A program made the position numbers and the translations under genes. Of a stretch of 5,425 nucleotides of DNA, positions 1 through 4,832 are shown one piece after another. Position 1 is the stretch's first letter, and each line of letters begins with the position of its first letter. The DNA is taken from the NCBI GenBank assembly GCA_002410715.1, contig DHOG01000058.1, positions 1 to 5,425 on the forward strand, written 5' to 3'. The notes beneath the pieces were generated by a model that was not told where the DNA came from, made no database searches, and was given only the letters and a program-made list of their open reading frames with translations. This DNA is from Ruminococcaceae bacterium UBA5396. Lineage in GTDB: Bacteria; Bacillota; Clostridia; Oscillospirales; Acutalibacteraceae.

Positions 1-759
1 ACCCATCAATTGTATCACAACAAATATAAGGGCAAGCAAAAGCATGGATGCAGCCGTGTCCCAAAAAGGGTCCTGCGACTGACTGCCTTTAGGTGTAGTG
101 GCCTTAAACAGATTTGTAACCAAGCGTTGGACATCGTTATCATCCATCAGATAGTCAAAGGGGTTATAGCAATAGGACTTCCACATATTGATTAAATCCA
201 GAACTTTTACTTCAACACCCTGCTGTTTTAAAAGTAACCCCGTATCACGGGTAATCTCACCTTTAGGGTCAAGAATAACCATCGAGGAATTTGCCTGCAT
301 AACATTCGGCTTTGCAAAGAATCGTGTTTTTCCGGCACCTGAACCGCCGCATACCAAAATATTTAAATTGCGCCGGTGCTTGCGTCCATCCAGTCCCAGA
401 CGGACATTCTGAGTTAAGATTTTGTTTTTGGTAAATGTCTTGTCTCGGTACTTGCGATTTACGGCAAACGCATCGCCCCATTTTGCACTGCCGTATTCCT
501 CACGGGGACGTTTGTTGCGACGGGTAGATAGGTATATCCCGATACCGAATCCATAAGCGGCAATAAAAAAGAGGACAACCGCTGGGCTGTCCTCGCACCA
601 AACAATATGAAATGGATTGTTTAAGATATCGGATAGGTTTTTTACGATTTCGGGCAGTCCGCCGGATACAGCCGGGGCTATTAAAATCCCCAGCCATACC
701 ACCGGCAGCATTCCAATCGCCGCAACAATCAAAGAATGTTTTGCATTTTGTCGTCTCAA
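1..759 (-). CDS. virD4: VirD4/TraG-type conjugative coupling ATPase, N-terminal 253 residues (cut by window edge)
   Basis: This is the type IV coupling protein, the membrane ATPase that links the DNA-bound relaxosome to the type IV secretion channel. The frame is open from a TTG at 759-757 to the window edge. Two hydrophobic segments (about residues 10-32 and 58-78) fit the usual N-terminal membrane anchor. They are followed by the family-typical EEYGSAKWG segment (88-95), a Walker A motif GGSGAGKT (138-145), and the VILDPKGE strand (161-168) seen in VirD4/TraG proteins. Walker B and the C-terminal half lie outside the window; relatives are about 600 residues long. The TTG start is chosen because GGAGAGA (772-766) lies 9 bases from GGAG to the TTG, the start overlaps the stop of the preceding gene as TTGA, and an in-frame ATG 16 codons later would cut into the first membrane segment. 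It closely resembles the CD1115-like group of clostridial conjugative elements. The family is certain; the start is likely. Confidence 0.95.
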   Translation of the reverse strand, partial: MRRQNAKHSLIVAAIGMLPVVWLGILIAPAVSGGLPEIVKNLSDILNNPFHIVWCEDSPAVVLFFIAAYGFGIGIYLSTRRNKRPREEYGSAKWGDAFAVNRKYRDKTFTKNKILTQNVRLGLDGRKHRRNLNILVCGGSGAGKTRFFAKPNVMQANSSMVILDPKGEITRDTGLLLKQQGVEVKVLDLINMWKSYCYNPFDYLMDDNDVQRLVTNLFKATTPKGSQSQDPFWDTAASMLLLALIFVVIQLMG

Positions 760-944
760 CGGGCGTCTCTCCGTACACGGGCTATTTTTGTCGGGGCTTT
801 TTTGATTTCTTCGATGAGATCACCAATAAAGTCAGCTGTTTTACCCTCGGCAAGCCGTTTATTTCGCAAATCGGTTAAAGCACTGTATAACACGCCTTCT
901 TCACAACGATCAACTTCAATGATCTTGACTTTTTCTTTCATCAT
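756..944 (-). CDS. Small conserved-looking protein of unknown function, 62 residues
   Basis: I cannot assign a function. The product is a short, charged, soluble protein: an N-terminal strand-like segment (KVKIIEVD, residues 4-11), then helix-forming stretches (about 15-49) and a basic tail (KIARVRRDAR, 53-62). It has no membrane segment, signal peptide or cysteine pair. A perfect AGGAGG (954-949) precedes tandem ATGATG codons at 944 and 941. The first ATG is only 4 bases away and the second 7 bases away, so the second may be the real start, giving 61 residues. The first ATG overlaps the TGA of the ArdC-like gene (ATGA), and its own TGA overlaps the TTG of the coupling protein (TTGA). Small helical proteins of this kind occur at this place in related elements as I recall them, so an accessory role in transfer is possible but is inferred from position only. 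Confidence 0.8.
   Translation of the reverse strand: MMKEKVKIIEVDRCEEGVLYSALTDLRNKRLAEGKTADFIGDLIEEIKKAPTKIARVRRDAR
766..772 (-). promoter_or_regulatory. Ribosome binding site deciding the TTG start of the coupling protein
   Basis: GGAGAGA lies inside the last codons of the preceding 62-codon gene, with 9 bases between GGAG and the TTG at 759. No ATG or GTG in this frame lies closer, so this site supports TTG initiation coupled to termination of the upstream gene. Confidence 0.6.
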
Positions 945-1834
945 CTCGCCTCCTGATTTTTAGCCGATTTTTGTGCTTCCAGCTTTTTGTATACTTCCGT
1001 ACTGACTTCCGACACCGTATCACGAATAGCGGTACATTCAGAGCGGACGGCTTGGCTGTCCGATTCAATAAATAATTCGGAAATTTTTGAAAAGTCATAG
1101 CTTTGTGTGTCAACACCGTTTTTACGGCATAGAGCATAGGAAGCGGCATATGCGACAAATTCAGGACTGTGGCATTCTCGACCGGTCACATCAATCTGCG
1201 CTAAACATATTTCCTGTGCTAAGCAGCGAAAGAGGTTTGGACCGTCAAGACCCTGCACAATTTCGATGCGATTCTGTGATGGCTGATACAATGCACCTGC
1301 CGCCTTGTTGTTACCGGATAGCTTTTCAACCAATTGGATAGGAACGGGACTTGCATCTACTAAAGCTTGACACAGCGAACGAATATTGCGGGGTTTCAAA
1401 GGTTTCAGCAGCTCAGCCGAGGTTTGATTGATGTCAAACACGGATTTTGTGTTATAACTTACCGCCGTAGAACCATCCTCGCGTGTATATTCGGGACCCG
1501 GCTCTAAAATCACGATGCCTTTTTCTCCTTTATTGACAGGAGTTCCTGCTTCTTTCCAATGCTCATAATCCCCAATTCGGGTAGCGTCTGGGTTTTGTGC
1601 ATATATCAACAAAATGTTGGTGGGGCTGTAAAGATCAAAACGGCTCATGGTATCCAGATACCCTGTAAAATTAGTATCTTTTGACACGATTTCTTCCGCT
1701 GTTCTTTCTGCCAGAGCGAATACCTCATTTCGTTGTTGCTGTTTTTTCGCAGCCCAATCTTCTTTATCAAAAGGCTGTTTTTCATCGGGAGAGTTTACTT
1801 TCTTTTTCTCAAAAATATCATCCATATTGCTCAT
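941..1834 (-). CDS. ArdC-like antirestriction/ssDNA-binding protein with degenerate C-terminal zincin region
   Basis: ArdC proteins carry an N-terminal single-strand DNA binding domain and a C-terminal zincin-type metalloprotease domain; plasmid ArdC protects entering DNA and opposes restriction. Here residues about 35-140 match the N-terminal domain: SPTNILLIYAQNPDATRIGDY (70-90), W93, the VNKGEKGIVILEP turn (100-112) and SVFDINQTSAE (131-141). The C-terminal half keeps the fold pattern, with an LAQEICLAQ segment (205-213) and then EFVAYAASYALCRKNGVDTQSYDF (225-248), but where HExxH would be expected the sequence reads Q-E-I-C-L, so zinc chemistry is doubtful. Residues 1-35 and the last 30 are charged. 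The start at 1834 has a modest AGAGAG site about 10 bases upstream, and the gene begins 3 bases after the pcfB-type stop. ATGs at codons 1 and 4 are both possible starts. The N-terminal domain call is firm; the antirestriction role is inferred from the family. Confidence 0.82.
   Translation of the reverse strand: MSNMDDIFEKKKVNSPDEKQPFDKEDWAAKKQQQRNEVFALAERTAEEIVSKDTNFTGYLDTMSRFDLYSPTNILLIYAQNPDATRIGDYEHWKEAGTPVNKGEKGIVILEPGPEYTREDGSTAVSYNTKSVFDINQTSAELLKPLKPRNIRSLCQALVDASPVPIQLVEKLSGNNKAAGALYQPSQNRIEIVQGLDGPNLFRCLAQEICLAQIDVTGRECHSPEFVAYAASYALCRKNGVDTQSYDFSKISELFIESDSQAVRSECTAIRDTVSEVSTEVYKKLEAQKSAKNQEAR
949..954 (-). promoter_or_regulatory. Consensus AGGAGG ribosome binding site inside the ArdC-like gene end
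   Basis: AGGAGG forms part of the CAG-GAG-GCG codons at the end of the ArdC-like gene. It lies 4 bases from the first and 7 bases from the second of two tandem ATGs of the 62-codon gene. It favours the second ATG and shows that the small gene is really translated. Confidence 0.7.
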
Positions 1835-1837
1835 AGG

Positions 1838-2689
1838 TTATGATCTCTCTTTCGATTTTTTTGATTTCTTTTGTTTATTGGGGTGAAATGACATTGGCGG
1901 CTGTTTTTGCGGCTGTTTCTTGCTGGGCGGCCTTGTAGAATCGCTCTTTTCAGGTTGCGTCTGTTCTTCTTGCTGTTTTCGGTTATGGGCGACGCGCTCC
2001 CTTAAAAATTCTCTCACTGACGGCTTTTTACTCGATTTCACCTTTTCTAAATGCGACTCGCTGTTTAATGAAGGCTCGGACCGATAGCCGCTCTCTGTCG
2101 TCGCCCTCAAAGGGTTTTGCATATTCTGCTCCGCTCTGTCCTGTTGTGCCGCTTCCTTCGCTTTTTCCGATTCCGGGGAATCCGGCTTTGGCTGACCATC
2201 CTCATCAATCAACATCGCCATCAGCTTTTCACCGTCACTGACATCTGGGGTGTCCATCTCTTTTCCCTCGACAGCAGCTTCAACAGTTGCATCCACCGAC
2301 ATAAATTCTAATCGTTCCAAAATACGGTCAAGTTTTGAAGAATCCTCCACTCGCACCATTAAATCCACCAAATCATCCGGCTTGGCATTTTTATCACGGA
2401 GGGCGCAATACACCACGCCATAGCGTTTCGCTTCTTTTGCAAACTGCTCCAAATCCTTGTTTTTGATTCCAAAAATTTTAAGGGGCTGTCCGGATTTTAA
2501 CATAGTCTTTAAGCGTTCTTTACCACTGGGTTTTAAAATACTGCCTTTTCCTGTGTCGGGCGACTTGAATGCGGCAACAAGCAGGGCGGCAAGCTGTTTT
2601 GCTCCCGTACCTGCTAAGCGCAAGGTATAGTCCATCCCCTCAAGACTGATTCGTACAATTTGCTCGGCTGCATCACCTGATGTGTTCAT
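1838..2689 (-). CDS. pcfB: PcfB family (DUF3801) conjugation accessory protein
   Basis: PcfB-type proteins belong to the transfer machinery of Gram-positive conjugative elements. In the enterococcal pCF10 system PcfB is thought to help deliver the relaxosome to the coupling protein. Residues about 5-140 form the DUF3801 domain: an N-terminal strand-helix (AEQIVRISLEGMDYTLRLAG then the KQLAALLVAAF helix, 8-41), a GKERLKTMLKSGQPLKIF segment (56-73), then DLEQFAKEAKRYGVVYCALRD (79-99) and a final strand (LVDLMVRVED, 107-116). From about 145 to 283 the protein is low in complexity, rich in E, Q, K, P and S, and very basic at the end (KQKKSKKSKERS). It includes KPSVREFLRERVAHNRKQQEE (222-242), a short helical element typical of these transfer proteins. 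The ATG at 2689 follows AGAGAGGAGA about 10 bases upstream and overlaps the relaxase end by 17 bases. It sits between relaxase and coupling-protein genes, consistent with an adaptor role. The domain call is strong; the exact function is inferred. Confidence 0.88.
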   Translation of the reverse strand: MNTSGDAAEQIVRISLEGMDYTLRLAGTGAKQLAALLVAAFKSPDTGKGSILKPSGKERLKTMLKSGQPLKIFGIKNKDLEQFAKEAKRYGVVYCALRDKNAKPDDLVDLMVRVEDSSKLDRILERLEFMSVDATVEAAVEGKEMDTPDVSDGEKLMAMLIDEDGQPKPDSPESEKAKEAAQQDRAEQNMQNPLRATTESGYRSEPSLNSESHLEKVKSSKKPSVREFLRERVAHNRKQQEEQTQPEKSDSTRPPSKKQPQKQPPMSFHPNKQKKSKKSKERS

Positions 2690-4040
2690 AGGCTTTTTTC
2701 TCCTCTCTGTTTTTCTTGTTAATCTGTCGCTCGGCTGTTATTTTTTGCTTCATCTCTTTTGTGTGAGCGGCGATATCATCACACAGCAGCACCTCCTTTC
2801 GCAGAGTACCCATCCGCAGTGATAAGATTTTAATTTGCGCTTTTATTTCTAACCGCTTTGGCTCACTTTTTTCCCTGCGGAGTTTGTTGTACAATTTGGA
2901 TCGTTCCTCTTTGAGCGGTTCTATCTGTTCAAAGAGCTTTGTCTTATAAGAAAACAACTGCTCCGCCGTATCGATATGATTACGGGCAAGCAGTTGTATT
3001 TCTTTTGCATATCTATCCAGTTTTCGCAAATCCTCACGATATAAAAAGAAAAGCCGGTTTGGATTGACCGGAGGCCGTCCGCGGGGCAGCTTACCTAACA
3101 CATACATATAGTGAATATACAAAGCACGGAACCCTGTGATTTTCTTTACTATTTGCAAATTCCCGCGAAAAGGCATATGACGCATAGTCCGTTCTTGTTT
3201 GGCTGTGTGATTCGGATACACCGGAACACTCTGGCGATTGATACGCCTATTGATTCCGGCAAGGGAATATTCCTCACCGAAGTTGCTGTCCAATCGAAAG
3301 AACTTAGGCTTGCCGGGCGGACGCACCGCAAAGTGCGCTCCTGTCTTGATATCGTAACCGCGCCTTTTTAGATTGCGTAAAAACTCGGCTTCCGTCATAC
3401 TCATGCGAATGACTTCATCCACTTCTGATTTGATAAACCCACGCCATGTGAACTTACCCTCTCGTTCTGATTGGAGTTCTGTATAGCTTTTTGTTTTGCC
3501 TGTTGCAGGGTTTTCGATGACACTCAATCCATATTCGCGACATAGACTATCAGAAGTCCGACGCAGAGTTCGATAAAACCGCTCGCTATCAAGAAACTTG
3601 TATCCATCCTTAAAGGATACCGAATTTAAAACAATATGATTATGCAGGTGATTCCTATCAAGATGAGTAGCGATAACTACCTCAAAGCGTTCACCAAACA
3701 ACTCCTGTGCCAATTTTACTCCGATTTCATGTGCCGTATCCGGATTAACCTCCCCTGGTTTAAAAGACTGGTAACAATGGTATGCCGTATTTCCACCTAA
3801 CTTGTTATACCGCTCCTTTGTCGCCATCATCTCATCTCGTGCGCTTGCGGCCATACAGTTTAGTGCGGACACATATTGTCTTTGCTCAGTCTTTTTACCA
3901 TCGGCAGCGTATTCAATTACATGACCAAACTGGCGGGCGCGTTTGTCCATCATTGCAACGGCCATTACATCCTCCATGCTTTGAATCTCATTCCCGCTCA
4001 TTTTCTCAACGGTTTTTTCATGGTTTTCAATATAAATCAC
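2673..4040 (-). CDS. MOBP-type relaxase (relaxase/mobilization nuclease), 455 residues from a GTG start
   Basis: The relaxase nicks one strand at oriT, stays covalently bound through a tyrosine, and is carried with the strand into the recipient. Numbered from the GTG at 4040, the presumed catalytic Tyr is Y3 (VIYIENHEKT). TEQRQYVSALNC is at 51-62, and the metal-binding three-histidine motif with its conserved asparagine is HLDRNHLHNHIVLN at 126-139. REYGLSVIE (168-176) and the basic HFAVRPPGKPKFFRL segment (236-250) are also family-typical. From about 330 to 455 the tail is helical and highly charged, probably coiled coil. The first standard in-frame start is this GTG, but it has no good ribosome binding site and omits 16 codons that match the family N-terminus (see 4041-4088). 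The gene overlaps the pcfB-type gene by 17 bases. The family is certain; the true start is not. Confidence 0.93.
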   Translation of the reverse strand: MIYIENHEKTVEKMSGNEIQSMEDVMAVAMMDKRARQFGHVIEYAADGKKTEQRQYVSALNCMAASARDEMMATKERYNKLGGNTAYHCYQSFKPGEVNPDTAHEIGVKLAQELFGERFEVVIATHLDRNHLHNHIVLNSVSFKDGYKFLDSERFYRTLRRTSDSLCREYGLSVIENPATGKTKSYTELQSEREGKFTWRGFIKSEVDEVIRMSMTEAEFLRNLKRRGYDIKTGAHFAVRPPGKPKFFRLDSNFGEEYSLAGINRRINRQSVPVYPNHTAKQERTMRHMPFRGNLQIVKKITGFRALYIHYMYVLGKLPRGRPPVNPNRLFFLYREDLRKLDRYAKEIQLLARNHIDTAEQLFSYKTKLFEQIEPLKEERSKLYNKLRREKSEPKRLEIKAQIKILSLRMGTLRKEVLLCDDIAAHTKEMKQKITAERQINKKNREEKKAYEHIR

Positions 4041-4088
4041 TGCACGGCCATGCCAACCTTTGATGTTCCATATTTTTGTTACGGCGAT
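4041..4088 (-). other. Family-typical relaxase N-terminus encoded in frame but led by ATC instead of ATG
   Basis: These 16 codons run without a stop into the GTG at 4040 and read I-A-V-T-K-I-W-N-I-K-G-W-H-G-R-A. Relaxases of this group usually begin M-A-[VI]-T-K-I-W followed by a short basic helix before the Tyr, so the first codon, ATC at 4088-4086, sits exactly where ATG is expected. The frame is closed 2 codons further upstream by TGA (4097-4095), so no ATG, GTG or TTG is available. The ATC would overlap the mobC stop (TAA, 4081-4079) by 10 bases, as expected for a coupled start. With this start the protein is 471 residues and the catalytic Tyr is residue 19, a normal place for it. Whether it is translated by near-cognate ATC initiation, reached by frameshifting, or lost by mutation cannot be decided here. 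Confidence 0.75.
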
Positions 4089-4417
4089 AAAACATCACCG
4101 ACTTTTTCCGGATGTAAATATCGCTGTTGCATTTCCAATCGAAATGCCGCCCATTTTTCTGCTTCGCTTTTAAGCAAAGGGGTATCGATGAATCCGAGAG
4201 CGTTTGCTTTTTTTAAAAGCTGGTGGCAGTTGTTTCCGAGCCCTGCCAATTGGCGCATAACAACATAAAAACGATCATCCGGTTTTTCGCGTGGAGTTCT
4301 GCCATGTATAAGATGGCGTATATATCCTTCCTGTGATAACCCGGATTTTTTTACATTTGTTTTCAGAAGTGCAAACTCTGTATCATTCAGTCTGACAGTA
4401 ATTTTATGATTTCTCAT
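4079..4417 (-). CDS. mobC: MobC-like relaxosome accessory protein with ribbon-helix-helix N-terminus
   Basis: MobC-like proteins bind oriT and help the relaxase melt and nick the DNA. The 112-residue product starts with a ribbon-helix-helix-like unit (strand KITVRLN at 5-11, then helices through SQEGYIRHLI at 28-37) that probably dimerises and reads DNA. It continues with the MobC signature RQLAGLGNNCHQLLKKANALG (55-75) and a C-terminal helix (about 82-100). The ATG at 4417 has AAGGAG (4434-4429) 11 bases upstream, a rather long but usable spacing. It is the first gene of the transfer operon, and its end overlaps the family-typical relaxase N-terminus by 10 bases. The adjacent clustered repeats at 4448-4522 are plausible targets for it, which would also allow it to control its own operon; that is inference. 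The family call is strong. Confidence 0.92.
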   Translation of the reverse strand: MRNHKITVRLNDTEFALLKTNVKKSGLSQEGYIRHLIHGRTPREKPDDRFYVVMRQLAGLGNNCHQLLKKANALGFIDTPLLKSEAEKWAAFRLEMQQRYLHPEKVGDVLSP

Positions 4418-4428
4418 TTAAATATCAA

Positions 4429-4434
4429 CTCCTT
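4429..4434 (-). promoter_or_regulatory. Ribosome binding site of mobC
   Basis: AAGGAG lies 11 bases before the mobC ATG at 4417. It is the only good site in this leader and supports that start. Confidence 0.65.
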
Positions 4435-4447
4435 TTCGTCAGGGGTA

Positions 4448-4465
4448 TTAGGGGCTTGCACCTAA
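4448..4465. repeat. Imperfect inverted repeat, arm TTAGGGGC / GCACCTAA
   Basis: The 8-base arms are separated by TT and match at 7 of 8 positions. The right arm, read on the minus strand as TTAGGTGC, nearly repeats the minus-strand word TAAGGTGC at 4482-4475, with 17 bases from one copy to the next. This looks like paired protein half-sites in the putative oriT. Confidence 0.6.
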
Positions 4466-4475
4466 CAAGGCAAAG

Positions 4476-4495
4476 CACCTTAGGGAATTAAGGTG
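4476..4495. repeat. Perfect inverted repeat, arm CACCTTA / TAAGGTG
   Basis: The 7-base arms flank the 6-base loop GGGAAT. It is not followed by a T tract on either strand, so it is not an intrinsic terminator. Its position upstream of mobC suits a relaxosome or operator site. Confidence 0.75.
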
Positions 4496-4506
4496 TGGGG
4501 TATTTG

Positions 4507-4522
4507 GATGGCGAATGCCGTC
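4507..4522. repeat. Short hairpin GATGGC / GCCGTC with GAAT loop
   Basis: The 6-base arms pair at 5 of 6 positions, with a G-T wobble on the plus strand. It forms the outer limit of the repeat cluster and may be part of oriT or chance. Confidence 0.35.
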
Positions 4523-4525
4523 AAA

Positions 4526-4753
4526 ATACAGTGCTTGATATGACATAAGACATTTATTTCGATCTACAGGTTCATATTACCAAAACCATTGCCCGTGTTG
4601 TATGAGTAACAGCTGCATTCCCATTGGAAGCTTAGCGCATTACCGAATAAGATTATATCGAAAACAATGAGTAGGAAGTAACGGATATCGATGATGTTTC
4701 TGGATCCGATGAATATCTTTTGACCAAAAAACTGTAATTCGGTATTCATTCTA
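4526..4753. other. Region without a supported gene between terminator and oriT candidate
   Basis: No reading frame here has a credible start, ribosome binding site and recognisable product. A 61-codon minus-strand frame (4749-4564) lacks a binding site and starts inside the terminator trailer. A plus-strand frame reads as acidic and protein-like near its end but has several stops. A lone TATAAT on the minus strand (4657-4652) could be a -10 element for the transfer operon, but no convincing -35 box lies 16-18 bases before it. The operon promoter must lie somewhere between the terminator and mobC, or further upstream with read-through. Confidence 0.45.
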
Positions 4754-4788
4754 AATAATAAAAAACGCCCACTTTTGTGAACGCTCTT
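4754..4788 (-). terminator. Intrinsic terminator after the primase-polymerase gene
   Basis: Read on the minus strand, the arm AAGAGCGTTCAC (4788-4777) pairs along 12 positions, including several G-U pairs, with GTGGGCGTTTTT (4772-4761) around an AAAA loop. A U-rich run, TTTATTATTT, follows the stem. It lies about 45 bases after the stop codon at 4833 and separates that gene from the transfer operon. The plus-strand version pairs poorly, so it acts in one direction. Confidence 0.82.
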
Positions 4789-4832
4789 AAATCGTAATTA
4801 TTCTATTTTAGTTATCTCTGGACGGTTGTTAC

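Larger units (their letters stand above)
4441..4525. other. Candidate origin of transfer (oriT) upstream of mobC
   Basis: Directly upstream of the mobC ribosome binding site lies a dense cluster of inverted repeats: an imperfect palindrome at 4448-4465, a perfect 7-base-arm palindrome at 4476-4495, and a third hairpin at 4507-4522. The first two are built on the same word, TTAGGTGC or TAAGGTGC. In MOBP systems oriT commonly lies just upstream of the mobC-relaxase genes and has inverted repeats next to the nick site. I cannot point to the nick base: no clear match to the RP4-type nick consensus is seen. The location and repeats are direct observations; the oriT role is inference. Confidence 0.5.

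Noticed and set aside
500..778. 92-codon minus-strand frame overlapping the coupling-protein start
   Set aside because: It is a shifted frame over the membrane-anchor region of the coupling protein, rich in C, R and P, with no family match.
3876..4268. 130-codon plus-strand frame opposite the relaxase start and mobC
   Set aside because: It is antisense to two firmly recognised genes, has no family resemblance, and its composition is what the opposite strand of those genes would give.
4476..4495. Perfect palindrome as an intrinsic terminator
   Set aside because: No T tract follows on either strand, and its place just before mobC suits a binding or transfer site better.
4519..4524. TTGACG on the minus strand as a -35 box for mobC
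   Set aside because: The sequence 16-18 bases downstream is C-rich (ACCCCA) and does not resemble a -10 box.
4652..4657. TATAAT on the minus strand as a -10 box for the transfer operon
   Set aside because: No hexamer close to TTGACA is found 16-18 bases upstream, and the leader would be over 200 bases. It is kept only as a note in the intergenic entry.
4564..4749. 61-codon minus-strand frame with a hydrophobic middle
   Set aside because: It has no ribosome binding site before its ATG, begins right after the terminator T tract, and resembles no protein I know. The hydrophobic stretch mirrors the acidic reading on the other strand.
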